From assembly GCA_031272515.1 (NCBI GenBank), contig JAISTR010000038.1:1-64000 (forward strand): a stretch of 64,000 nt of DNA. Direction: 5' to 3'. The DNA is from Erysipelotrichaceae bacterium (GTDB lineage: Bacteria; Bacillota_I; Bacilli_A; Erysipelotrichales; Erysipelotrichaceae). Below are positions 42,599 through 50,664 of this stretch, in pieces; the stretch's first letter is position 1; each line of letters begins with the position of its first letter. Under the pieces are notes generated by a model, which saw only the letters and a program-made list of their open reading frames with translations, did no database searches and was not told the origin of the DNA. Position numbers and translations under genes: made by a program.

Positions 42599-43886
42599 GA
42601 AACTGCGCAACAGCATGATGCTGTTTAATCTGTTGACGGTGTCAATGGTGCTTTTAGCGGGCTTTACTGCCATCTACCTGGTCACCTATTCCAACATCGA
42701 ACGGGAAAACAGCCAGCGTTTGAATTCGGTTTCCTCGATGTTTTTTACCCCCAACCGCCCGGACATCATCATCGTGTCACCCAATAATGAAAACGGGAAT
42801 ATCGAGTTTTCCCAGGAGACCGAGTATCTGTCTTTGGACTATGGCATCTCCTTTGTGCTGTTTGTCAAGGACGGACAGCTGATGAGTGTCAACAGCCAAT
42901 TGGATTTGAGTGAAGAAGTGTACCGGGAAGCCTATGCGCAGGTCGGGGATTCGCAAAGTGGGAAGATCGTATTGGAGGGACGGACTTGGCAGTATGAAAT
43001 CAGCCGCAATCAAAGCGGGATGCCGGGTATTATGCAGCAGGAAAACTATACCCGCATCGTCTTTCTGGATATCACCAATTCCACCAAGGTTTTGACAACC
43101 CTGGCCCTCACATTGATTCTGGTAGGCTTGGTTGTGCTGGCGGCGGTGTTCTTTATCTCCTACCGCTTTGCGGTACGCGCAGTGGCGCCGATTGAGGAGA
43201 ACTTCAACCGCCAGAAGCAGTTTGTCGCGGACGCTTCCCATGAGCTGCGTACTCCCCTGGCCATTATCGGCGCCAACATCGATGCCATCACCGCCAGTGC
43301 CAAAGCCAAGGTAGAGAGCCAATCCGAATGGTTTGGCTATATCAGGGCAGAGCTCTTGCGGACCGGCAAGCTGGTGGATGACCTTTTGTATCTGGCTAAA
43401 TCGGAAATCGTCAATCCCCAAAACCGGCAGCCCTTTAATATAAGCACAGCTTGTGAAACAGCTTGTGCATCCATGGAGGCGGTGTTCTATGAAAACCAGA
43501 AGATACTGGTGACAGAAATCAGTTCCGATATCATCGTTGTGGGTGAAAGCGACAAGCTGCAAAGCGTGATCTATATTCTTTTGGACAATGCCGGCAAGTA
43601 TACCCCAAAGAAGGGTACGATCACGGTATCCTTGCAAAGCGAAGGGGACAAGGCAGTACTGCGTGTGAGCAATACCGGCGAGGGGATTGCGAGCGATGAC
43701 CTCAAGAAAATTTTTGAGCGCTTCTACCGCAGTGACAAATCCCGCTCCAGTGAGAGCGGCGGCTTTGGCCTGGGCTTATCGATTGCCAAAACGATTGTGG
43801 AGAGTCAGGGCGGCAGTATTGGTGCAAATAGCGAGAATGGCTTGACTGTCTTTACAGTGAAGCTGAAACAAAAAAAGAATAATTGA
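42591..43886 (+). CDS. Sensor histidine kinase
   Basis: A 431-residue membrane kinase. Helix 1 (about residues 11-30) and helix 2 (about 168-190) enclose an extracellular sensing domain of some 130 residues. The phospho-accepting His (about 216) is in FVADASHELRTPLAII; N-box DNAGKYTPKKG, G1 VSNTGEGI, F-box KKIFERFYRSDKSR and G2 GGFGLGLSIAK are all present. It pairs with the response regulator encoded before it. The signal is unknown; the regulated genes suggest a cell-surface cue. Confidence 0.93.
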   Translation: MFKKLRNSMMLFNLLTVSMVLLAGFTAIYLVTYSNIERENSQRLNSVSSMFFTPNRPDIIIVSPNNENGNIEFSQETEYLSLDYGISFVLFVKDGQLMSVNSQLDLSEEVYREAYAQVGDSQSGKIVLEGRTWQYEISRNQSGMPGIMQQENYTRIVFLDITNSTKVLTTLALTLILVGLVVLAAVFFISYRFAVRAVAPIEENFNRQKQFVADASHELRTPLAIIGANIDAITASAKAKVESQSEWFGYIRAELLRTGKLVDDLLYLAKSEIVNPQNRQPFNISTACETACASMEAVFYENQKILVTEISSDIIVVGESDKLQSVIYILLDNAGKYTPKKGTITVSLQSEGDKAVLRVSNTGEGIASDDLKKIFERFYRSDKSRSSESGGFGLGLSIAKTIVESQGGSIGANSENGLTVFTVKLKQKKNN

Positions 43887-43901
43887 AAAAAATTTTGATT
43901 C

Positions 43902-43935
43902 ATTAAAGGACTATTAAAGCTATGGCTTCTATACT
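43902..43935 (+). promoter_or_regulatory. Direct-repeat operator and promoter of the candidate small RNA
   Basis: ATTAAAG (43902-43908) and ATTAAAG (43913-43919), 11 bases apart, then after 10 bases TATACT (43930-43935). Identical geometry to the VTC operon promoter. Confidence 0.7.
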
Positions 43936-43941
43936 GAGCTT

Positions 43942-44126
43942 GTAAGGTAATAAAGGAGGTCGATAGCGAAAACAAAACCACCCCGCCATACTTGTCTCAC
44001 CACATTGGTCAGAGTGTAGAGAGGGAAGCGTAGAGTCCAAGCAGTTTCTGGCCAACCTACGGAAGAATTCCGAAATCTCCTTTCCTAATATCTTTAAATA
44101 AAAACCGCTCTAGCCAGGCGGTTTTT
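43942..44126 (+). ncRNA. Candidate structured small RNA under the two-component system
   Basis: A dedicated promoter and an intrinsic terminator define a transcript of about 185 bases without a convincing ORF. AAAGGAG (43952-43958), which looks like a ribosome binding site, can pair with CTCCTTT (44077-44083) near the 3' end; inside, TTGGTCAG (44005-44012) pairs with CTGGCCAA (44048-44055), and GGAA/TTCC forms a small hairpin at 44061-44071. No ATG follows the AAAGGAGG; an ATA at the normal distance would open 18 codons. It may be a regulatory RNA, or the relic of a small gene that lost its start codon. Confidence 0.5.
44101..44126 (+). terminator. Intrinsic terminator of the candidate small RNA
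   Basis: AAAACCGC (44101-44108) and GCGGTTTT (44118-44125) around a 9-base loop, with a further T. Confidence 0.75.
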
Positions 44127-44174
44127 ACCTGTATCATGGACAAGCTTATTTCCTTTTTCAAACTTTTTTCTTTC

Positions 44175-44208
44175 ATTAAAGGTTTTTTAAAGTAGGCCTC
44201 GCTATACT
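44175..44208 (+). promoter_or_regulatory. Direct-repeat operator and promoter of the VTC-DUF4956-CotH operon
   Basis: ATTAAAG (44175-44181) and TTTAAAG (44186-44192), 11 bases apart, 10 bases before TATACT (44203-44208). Confidence 0.7.
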
Positions 44209-44232
44209 GCAGACTGTAAAGGAGGAAAACCG

Positions 44233-44907
44233 ATGCAGGCAAGACATGAATTCAAGCACAGCCTGAACTATGGGGACTATGTGATCCTGCGCGACCGCTT
44301 GCGCAAAGTGATGCGCCATGATGAACATGCGGATGAAAGCGGGGAGTACCGGGTCAGAAGCCTATACTTCGATACCCTGGGTGATAAGGCACTCCGGGAA
44401 AAAATCGATGGTGTGGATGACCGCGAGAAGTTCCGGATCCGCCGCTACCCTGGCGGAAGTGACACCATTGTCCTGGAGAAGAAAGCCAAGAAACGGGGAC
44501 TGTGCTACAAATACAGCACTCCGCTTACAAAAGCGGAAACAAAGAAAATTCTAAGTGGTGATTTAAAGTGGATGATGCACGATTCAAGACAACTGGTGCG
44601 GGAGCTCTATCTCAAGATGAAGGCAGAGCAGCTCAAACCCAAGACGGTGGTCGACTACCTGCGCGAGCCCTTTGTGGCCAGTGCCGGCAATGTCAGAATC
44701 ACCTTTGACCGCAAAATTCAGACCGGTCTTTACAGCACTGACTTCCTCAATGACCAATTGCCCACCCTGGATGCGGGGGAGGAGCTGGTCTTGTTGGAAG
44801 TGAAATACGATCAGTTTATCCCGTCCTATGTATTGGAGGTACTGCAGTTAGGAAACCGGCAGAGCACCTCCTGCAGCAAATACGCACTTTGCCGGATCTA
44901 CGGCTAG
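44233..44907 (+). CDS. VTC-domain (polyphosphate polymerase-like) protein
   Basis: A 224-residue protein with the VTC domain of triphosphate-tunnel enzymes. Basic and acidic tunnel residues are seen in ARHEFKHSLNYGDY, YRVRSLYFDTLGDKALREKIDG, REKFRIRRYP, VLEKKAKKRG and, near the end, RITFDRKIQTGLYSTDF and ELVLLEVKYDQFIPSYV. In fungi this domain makes polyphosphate; the bacterial homologues beside CotH and DUF4956 are not well characterised. AAAGGAGG precedes the ATG. Gene order VTC-DUF4956-CotH is conserved in Firmicutes, and the direct-repeat promoter links it to the adjacent two-component system. Confidence 0.85.
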   Translation: MQARHEFKHSLNYGDYVILRDRLRKVMRHDEHADESGEYRVRSLYFDTLGDKALREKIDGVDDREKFRIRRYPGGSDTIVLEKKAKKRGLCYKYSTPLTKAETKKILSGDLKWMMHDSRQLVRELYLKMKAEQLKPKTVVDYLREPFVASAGNVRITFDRKIQTGLYSTDFLNDQLPTLDAGEELVLLEVKYDQFIPSYVLEVLQLGNRQSTSCSKYALCRIYG

Positions 44908-44926
44908 AAATTAAGGAGAAACAATT

Positions 44927-45598
44927 ATGACCTTCGATGACATTTTCAAATCCAGCTTTCTGGAAAACATCACCAGTGTAAACATTCTGGACATGGTGAT
45001 TGCCTTATCCCTGGCATTCTGTCTGGGCGTCTTTATTTTCATGGTATACAAGAAAACCTTTCAGGGTGTTATGTATTCCTCCAGCTTCGGGGTGACCCTG
45101 ATTGCCTTAACCATGATTTCCACCCTGGTAATCTTAGCTGTCACCTCCAATGTGGTGCTCTCGCTGGGCATGGTGGGTGCCTTATCCATCGTCCGTTTCA
45201 GGACCGCAATCAAAGAACCTCTGGACATCGCCTTTCTGTTTTGGGCGATTGCCGTCGGGATTGTTTTGGCTGCCGGGATGATTCCTTTGGCCGTATTTGG
45301 CAGTGTACTGATCGGCATCATCCTGATTGTCTTTGTCAACCAAAAGACCTCTGAGAATCCTTACATTGTGGTCATTCATTGCACTGACAGCGACAGCGAA
45401 AACCAGGCGGTCACAGCCCTGAAGAGCTTTGTGAAAAAGAGTGTGGTGAAATCCAAGACGGTCACAGCCGATTCGATTGAGCTGCATTATGAAGTCCGCT
45501 TGAAATCGGATGACACCTCATTTGTCAACACTTTGCATAACATCGCCGGCATCCGTGATGTCGTCCTGGTAAGTTATAACGGCGATTATCTGGGTTAA
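44927..45598 (+). CDS. DUF4956 membrane protein
   Basis: A 223-residue membrane protein with four or five helices in its first 140 residues and a soluble C-terminus. The signature MVGALSIVRFRTAIKEPLD between helices is diagnostic of DUF4956. The C-terminal part (NPYIVVIHCTDSDSENQAVTALKSFV to the end) resembles a small ferredoxin-like domain. Its role is unknown; constant partnership with VTC and CotH proteins suggests a shared membrane-linked phosphorylation or polyphosphate function. GGAG precedes the ATG. The next gene starts two bases after its stop codon. Confidence 0.85.
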   Translation: MTFDDIFKSSFLENITSVNILDMVIALSLAFCLGVFIFMVYKKTFQGVMYSSSFGVTLIALTMISTLVILAVTSNVVLSLGMVGALSIVRFRTAIKEPLDIAFLFWAIAVGIVLAAGMIPLAVFGSVLIGIILIVFVNQKTSENPYIVVIHCTDSDSENQAVTALKSFVKKSVVKSKTVTADSIELHYEVRLKSDDTSFVNTLHNIAGIRDVVLVSYNGDYLG

Positions 45599-45600
45599 CC

Positions 45601-47703
45601 ATGATTAAGCATAAATACACCAACCTGGTGGGAATTGTGGTGGTGGTGATGATGCTGGTGATTACCGCAGCCTTTATCTACAGTCCCAACTGGGGTGTGG
45701 TGAGCGAAGCGAAAGAAGCGGAATATGTGCGAACCCTGTTTGATACCAGCCAGGTCCATACCATCGACATCCAGGTCGATAAAGAAGACTGGCAGGCGAT
45801 GCTGGACAATGCTTCAGCGGAGGAGTATATCATGGCGACGGTCGTCATTGATGGCGACACGGTAAGCGGTGTGGGGATCAGACCCAAGGGCAATTCCTCG
45901 CTTTCCCAAATCGCCAGCTCCGACTCCGACCGCTACAGCTTCAAGGTCGAGTTTGACCACTATTCCAGCAAGATCACCTACAAAGGCCTGGATAAGCTGG
46001 CCCTCAACAACATCTCCCAGGACAACACCTACATGAAGGACTACATCACCTATCAGATGATGAATGCCATGGGTGCTGATGCGCCGCTGTCCTCCTTTAT
46101 CTGGGTGACGGTAAATGGCGAGGATTGGGGCTTGTATCTGGCGGTGGAAGCGATTGAGGAATCCTTTGCGCAAAGGGTCTATGGCAACAATTATGGCGAA
46201 ATCTATAAGCCCGATACCCAGGACATGAATGATGTTGCCAAATTCCAGGTCAATAATGATGGGGAAGAGAACCAGATGGTCTTTGTGGCTGGTGAGAATC
46301 CGGAAAACGGAGAAGGTTTTGAAGGGATTGGTTTGAACGGGGAGTTTGAACGCTTTGTGGATGAAGACGGCAATATCGATATGGAAGCACTGCAGGAAGC
46401 GGCCGAAAACGGGGAGTTTGAAGGCTTTGAAATCGATACCCAAGGCGGCGATCGCTTCGGTGGCATGAATGGGATGAGCAGCGGGGTTACCCTGTTGCAA
46501 TACATCGATGATGACCCGGACAGCTACAGCGCCATCTTTGAAAATGCGGTGTTCAAAGTCAGCACGGCGGATGAAAACCGGCTCATCCGTGCCATTCAAC
46601 AATTAAACGAAAACGAGAACATCGAAGCGGTGGTGGATGTGGATGAGGTCATCCGCTACTTCGTGGTCCATAACTTTGTGCTCAATTCCGACAGCTATAC
46701 CGGCAGTATCACCCATAACTACTATCTGGCGGAGAATGACGGCCAGCTCTCGATGATTGCCTGGGATTACAACCTGGCGTTTGGGGGCATGGGCGGCGGC
46801 ATGGGAGGATTTAATAACCAGCAGTCCAGTTCTTCCCCGGACTCAGCCACCACCTATATCAACTATCCGATTGATGACCCCCTGTTATCCGGGGAGATGA
46901 GTGATCACCCGATGCTGGCATGGATTTTTGAAAACGAGGAATACTTACAGTATTACCATGAGGTTTATGCGGAATACGTGGAATACTTCAACAGCGGGGA
47001 ATTTGCGAAGATGTATGATGAGGCAATTGCCCTGATTTCCCCCTATGTAGAAAAAGACCCGACGGCCTTTGCGACTTATGAAGAGTTTTTGTCTGGCAGC
47101 AGTGCCCTGAAGGAATTCTGCTTAAGAAGAGCAGAGAGCATTGAAAAGCAGTTAAGCGGAGAAATCGGCAGTACCAGTGCAGCCCAAAGTGAAAGCGGAT
47201 ATGCGAACTTTGTGGATGGCTCGGATATTGATATCTCCAGCATGGGTTCCAATTCCATGGGGTTTGGCGGCCGCAATCAACAAAACAACAACTGGAACAA
47301 CAATCAGGGGCCTGTCCCTGAAACTACACAAGAGGAGCAGACCGACCCTGAGACCAGTGAAGCCGAAGGGAGTGATCCAGGTACAATCCCAGGACCCGGG
47401 AATTTCCCCGGGCAAACAACCGATTCGGAAACAGGTGAAGTGCCGGAGATACCAGAAGGGGAGAATGGCCAGGGAAACTTCCCAGAGCAAGGCCAGGGCG
47501 GCTTCCCGGGTCAAGGGCAGGGTCAGGGTAATTTCCCTAATCAAGGACAAGGCAATGGACCGGGCATCAATGTGAGCAATCCGGTTGGTAACGGCTCGAG
47601 TACCAGCTCTTCCACTGTCTCACTCAATGCTTTGGTGTTACTGGGGGCCTGTGTGATTGTGCTGGCAGGCGGGATTCTCTTTGCCCGCAAGCGCCGCTTC
47701 TAG
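45601..47703 (+). CDS. CotH-kinase-family surface protein
   Basis: A 700-residue exported protein with one N-terminal helix (about 10-28), a CotH domain (about 55-520), a long Gly/Gln/Pro/Asn linker and a C-terminal membrane helix followed by ARKRRF, so it is anchored at both ends or signal-cleaved and anchored at the C-terminus. CotH domains are atypical protein kinases; seen are VGIRPKGNSS, YKGLDKLALNN, WGLYLAVEAIEESFA, IYKPD and the likely metal-binding DYNLAFGG (about 388-395). The linker repeats short units such as QGQGNFPNQGQG. The domain also carries an acidic Gly/Glu-rich insert (about 215-300). Last gene of the VTC operon. Confidence 0.87.
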   Translation: MIKHKYTNLVGIVVVVMMLVITAAFIYSPNWGVVSEAKEAEYVRTLFDTSQVHTIDIQVDKEDWQAMLDNASAEEYIMATVVIDGDTVSGVGIRPKGNSSLSQIASSDSDRYSFKVEFDHYSSKITYKGLDKLALNNISQDNTYMKDYITYQMMNAMGADAPLSSFIWVTVNGEDWGLYLAVEAIEESFAQRVYGNNYGEIYKPDTQDMNDVAKFQVNNDGEENQMVFVAGENPENGEGFEGIGLNGEFERFVDEDGNIDMEALQEAAENGEFEGFEIDTQGGDRFGGMNGMSSGVTLLQYIDDDPDSYSAIFENAVFKVSTADENRLIRAIQQLNENENIEAVVDVDEVIRYFVVHNFVLNSDSYTGSITHNYYLAENDGQLSMIAWDYNLAFGGMGGGMGGFNNQQSSSSPDSATTYINYPIDDPLLSGEMSDHPMLAWIFENEEYLQYYHEVYAEYVEYFNSGEFAKMYDEAIALISPYVEKDPTAFATYEEFLSGSSALKEFCLRRAESIEKQLSGEIGSTSAAQSESGYANFVDGSDIDISSMGSNSMGFGGRNQQNNNWNNNQGPVPETTQEEQTDPETSEAEGSDPGTIPGPGNFPGQTTDSETGEVPEIPEGENGQGNFPEQGQGGFPGQGQGQGNFPNQGQGNGPGINVSNPVGNGSSTSSSTVSLNALVLLGACVIVLAGGILFARKRRF

Positions 47704-47810
47704 CGCTGACATAGATGATCATAAAGGGGGTGAGAATGCACAGAACAATGATGTAAAAAGACAGCTGATGCCACCCCGGGCACTCAGCAATCGCATAGAC
47801 AGGGTTAAGT

Positions 47811-47837
47811 AAAACCCCGGAGGAATCCGGGGTTTTT
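47811..47837 (+). terminator. Intrinsic terminator of the VTC-DUF4956-CotH operon
   Basis: AAAACCCCGG and CCGGGGTTTTT around an AGGAAT loop. It is about 110 bases after the CotH stop; the gap holds only a 6-codon ORF (ATGCACAGA...) with a good AAAGGGGG site. Confidence 0.8.
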
Positions 47838-47886
47838 GAATTTTTCTGGCAAATAAAAAGGCAGCGAAGTGTCTGCCCCTTAAAGA

Positions 47887-48141
47887 TCAATCGACTTGTC
47901 CTACGGCTCTTAGAAATTCATCCAGGTTATAGTCGGGTAGTTCGTTTTCGCTGCGTATTACCTCCAGGCGAAACTGGTCCAGCATCAGCTGATAGGTCTC
48001 CATGCTGGAAAACACATATCCCTCCTTACCCTCACAGCTCAGAAACACCGGAACTGATACATTGTCAGCCAAAGCCAACATGTCTTCGTAGTAGTTCTTG
48101 AAGTCTTCCAGCGGTCGGGTAATTCCTGTATCCATCGGCAT
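47887..48141 (-). CDS. Phd/YefM-like antitoxin-type protein
   Basis: An 84-residue protein. Its N-terminal part (ITRPLEDFKNYYEDMLALADNVSVPVFLSCEGKEGYVFSSMETYQ) has the strand-helix pattern of the Phd/YefM antitoxin fold, in which the 'VF.s..g...vv.s...y' block forms the DNA-binding dimer; the acidic C-terminus would hold a toxin. No toxin gene adjoins it: downstream is a terminator, upstream a divergent kinase gene. It may be an orphan or a regulator. I place the start at MPMDTG, after GAGAGG. Confidence 0.6.
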   Translation of the reverse strand: MPMDTGITRPLEDFKNYYEDMLALADNVSVPVFLSCEGKEGYVFSSMETYQLMLDQFRLEVIRSENELPDYNLDEFLRAVGQVD

Positions 48142-48246
48142 CCTTTCACCTCTCTTACCAATCCCCATTATAGGGGATAATGCGGCTTTTGGGTCATGGC
48201 AATAATTACCAGGACAAAATCTTCACGGGTTCTTAACAACAGCACT

Positions 48247-48252
48247 TATAAT
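48247..48252 (+). promoter_or_regulatory. -10 element for the PfkB kinase gene
   Basis: TATAAT, 27 bases before the ATG at 48279; no clear -35. Confidence 0.45.
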
Positions 48253-48278
48253 AAAGGCAGGAAAGAAGGAAAAATACG

Positions 48279-49211
48279 ATGAAGAAACCGGTTGTTTTTG
48301 TTGGCGATGTTGCTTTGGACGAATATTATCAGGCACCCTATTGGCCTAAAATCAAAGATAAGGTGGATGTTGTGACTTTACCGGCGCAGTATGGCGGCAT
48401 GATTGCCAATGCCTGCTGTGTCTACAATCATCTGGCATCCGGAAACACCCGTTTTATGGGCTTGTTAAATCGGGGGGCAGTCAGTCAGATGTTAATCCAA
48501 AATCTCAACGACCAGGGGATTGATACCAGCCTGATGCTGTATGATGATGCTTTGCCGGACTCCAAGTGCCTGATTTTTCTGGCAGAAGGGGAACATACGA
48601 TTTTTATCCCGGAAATGCCACCAGTTAAGATGGAGATATCCGACAGTACTTTGAAAGAACTCTCTGAGGCTTCCTATATATACACCACCATCAATACCAT
48701 GCTAAGCGCGACCTGCGGTGATCTTAAGGGCTTGGCTTTGGCGAAATACCTGCGCTCGCAAGGGGTCAAGCTGGTTTATGACCTGGATGTGGACTATCTT
48801 AAGGCAGACAATGATGAAGCTTATAAGCAGTCGGATATTATCTTTGTCAACCAAACCGGCCGGGACAGCCTGGCGCATGGGCGCAGTGAACAGCAGCTGG
48901 CCAAGGACTTTTTGTCTTACGGGGCAAAGCTGTTTGCGGTCACGCTGGCAGAGCAGGGTGTGCATATTTATAGCCAGAACCAAATGATTCATGTACCAGC
49001 CCTTTCTGTAGAGGTCAAGGATGTCACCGGTGCCGGCGACACCTTCTGTGCTTCGTTTCTGTATGCCTTACAAAAAGGTTATGATCCAAAAGAAGCCGGG
49101 GAGTTTGCGACGGCTGCCGCTGCCCTATGTATCCAAAGCCTTGGAGCCAGGGTACAAAACCTCAATGAAAAAGCAGTGCTAAAGCTGTTGGCTCAGACTG
49201 CTTTGCAATGA
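48279..49211 (+). CDS. PfkB-family carbohydrate/nucleoside kinase
   Basis: A 310-residue ribokinase-fold kinase. It begins with VVFVGDVALDEYYQAPYWP and has a substrate region GGMIANACCVYNHLASGN; the catalytic signature DVTGAGDTFCASFLYAL is intact, so it should be active. Substrates of the family include sugars, sugar phosphates and nucleosides; the sequence alone does not decide. It converges with the ECF-transporter operon and overlaps the M24 gene tail-to-tail by 19 bases. As that operon has its own PfkB-like member with an altered active site, this kinase may serve the same pathway. AAGAAGG precedes the start. Confidence 0.85.
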   Translation: MKKPVVFVGDVALDEYYQAPYWPKIKDKVDVVTLPAQYGGMIANACCVYNHLASGNTRFMGLLNRGAVSQMLIQNLNDQGIDTSLMLYDDALPDSKCLIFLAEGEHTIFIPEMPPVKMEISDSTLKELSEASYIYTTINTMLSATCGDLKGLALAKYLRSQGVKLVYDLDVDYLKADNDEAYKQSDIIFVNQTGRDSLAHGRSEQQLAKDFLSYGAKLFAVTLAEQGVHIYSQNQMIHVPALSVEVKDVTGAGDTFCASFLYALQKGYDPKEAGEFATAAAALCIQSLGARVQNLNEKAVLKLLAQTALQ

Positions 49212-49888
49212 TTGTTTTCGAAGTAATAGATGTTTTCCTTCTTAAAGCCATAAGTGCCGCCTTCCGCCTGAATGTGGGGTTCAAAAGTGAAGGGTTTGCC
49301 ATAATCGCATAGGCGCATCGGATTGCCTTTTTCCAGGTAGATCCGCTGGCTCTGGTCGCGCTCAATGGAGTGGCCCAGATTGCCTTTGAAGTCCAGATTG
49401 ACATAGCCCATATCAGTGATTTGTTTGTTCATCAGGGTGTAGACCTCTTCATAGGTCATATACGGTTTTACCAGCTGTACGAAAGTATCATGCAGACGGT
49501 TTTCCGCTTCCACCCCCTGGCGCAAAGCCAGGTTTTTGATTTCAATCAGGCTCTTGGTGACCTTGCCTTTTTGTAACACCAGGGTCCGCGCATAATCCCC
49601 CCACTCGCCCCGATAGGTCGGAGCCAGGTCGATGGTGACGATATCCTCCGCCTGAATCAACACTGTATCATCGGGAACATAGTCGCGGCCGATGGAGAGT
49701 CCGGAGCGCCTGCCGGAGAGCACCAGACAGGGGATGTCGTGATACCACCAGGCATCCGAGCCCAGCTCAATCATACGCCTAGTCGCAAATTCGAAGATGT
49801 CCTTTTCGGTCATGTCCACGGTAATAAAAGCAGCCAAATCTGCCATGGTTTTTTTGGCGATTTCCTGGGCTTTGCGATTGGGGATCAT
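49193..49888 (-). CDS. M24-family (aminopeptidase P/creatinase fold) protein
   Basis: A 231-residue protein containing only the catalytic pita-bread domain, shorter than the usual 350 or more residues because the N-terminal domain is missing. Likely metal ligands are Asp in VTIDLAPTYRGEWGDYARTLVL (two), His in GNLGHSIE, Glu in FTFEPHI and a final Glu in KKENIYYFE. It could be a small Xaa-Pro peptidase or a creatinase-like amidinohydrolase. It is the last gene of the ECF operon and its ATG overlaps the BtpA stop by four bases, so it probably acts on the same imported substrate. Confidence 0.82.
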   Translation of the reverse strand: MIPNRKAQEIAKKTMADLAAFITVDMTEKDIFEFATRRMIELGSDAWWYHDIPCLVLSGRRSGLSIGRDYVPDDTVLIQAEDIVTIDLAPTYRGEWGDYARTLVLQKGKVTKSLIEIKNLALRQGVEAENRLHDTFVQLVKPYMTYEEVYTLMNKQITDMGYVNLDFKGNLGHSIERDQSQRIYLEKGNPMRLCDYGKPFTFEPHIQAEGGTYGFKKENIYYFENNHCKAV

Positions 49889-50634
49889 GATTCTGCCTCC
49901 CGGATTTCCTGGACAATCTTCATGAAGTCCAAAACCCGCTTGGGGTCGACATCACCGCTGTCCTTGCCGGTATCCTTGAAGGCAGAGCCAACGATGGCAC
50001 CATCCGCAACCGCCAGCTTATCCCTGACGGTATCAATTGTCACCCCGGCTCCCACCAGCATCGCAAAGTCACCCAGCAGCTGTTTGAATTCCAGCAGCTT
50101 GCTTTGGTCGGTATCGATGCCGGTACCCGGACCGGTAACGACAATGGCATCGCATCTTGCTTTCGCAATTTCCAGGTCTTCCTTGATACTGCGTCCGCTT
50201 AAGACTGGCTGATATTTAAAACGCACACCGCCAAAGATTAGCACTTCGCCAGCTTCGCGGTACGCTTGAATCATCTTTCCATAGGGGACATCCAGATAGC
50301 TTGGCAGCTGTCCGGCAGCCGAGTCCACCTGTAAAAATTTGGCACCGTACAGAGCCGCCAGTTCATAGCTGCGATGGAAGTTATCCAGGACATTGACACC
50401 ATAGATATTGGCGGGATACTCCTTATGCAAATAAGCCAGGACTTCCTCCAGGACCCCTTTGATACCGGGGGCGGCGAAGTAGTCCTCGATGATGACGGCA
50501 TCGACACCGGCTTGGTAGTACTGGCCGATTTCCAGTTTAGCCCGCTCCAGTTTGGCATTTCGATTCTCCCCTTTGAGATGAATCATGGCCAGAATCGGCT
50601 TCTTTTTGACAAACAGTTTTTCAAATGAATTCAT
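49885..50634 (-). CDS. BtpA/SgcQ-family protein
   Basis: A 249-residue TIM-barrel-like protein. Recognisable parts are KKPILAMIHLKGEN, GVDAVIIEDYFAAPG, YGVNVLDNFHRSYELAALYGAKFLQVD, VRFKYQPVLSGRSIKEDLEIAK, CDAIVVTGPGTGIDTD and MLVGAGVTIDTVRDKLAVADGAIVGSAFK, the last being a phosphate-binding loop in barrel enzymes. BtpA was tied to photosystem I stability in cyanobacteria, but most homologues, such as SgcQ, sit in sugar or nucleoside clusters and are probably enzymes on phosphorylated ribose-like compounds. Here it follows a kinase and an ECF importer. Confidence 0.85.
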   Translation of the reverse strand: MNSFEKLFVKKKPILAMIHLKGENRNAKLERAKLEIGQYYQAGVDAVIIEDYFAAPGIKGVLEEVLAYLHKEYPANIYGVNVLDNFHRSYELAALYGAKFLQVDSAAGQLPSYLDVPYGKMIQAYREAGEVLIFGGVRFKYQPVLSGRSIKEDLEIAKARCDAIVVTGPGTGIDTDQSKLLEFKQLLGDFAMLVGAGVTIDTVRDKLAVADGAIVGSAFKDTGKDSGDVDPKRVLDFMKIVQEIREAES

Positions 50635-50664
50635 AACACACCTCTTCTCTCTACATTATTATCC

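Noticed and set aside
47735-47755. 6-codon ORF with a strong AAAGGGGG site after the CotH gene
   Set aside because: Far too short to call; it lies in the 3' untranslated region before the terminator.
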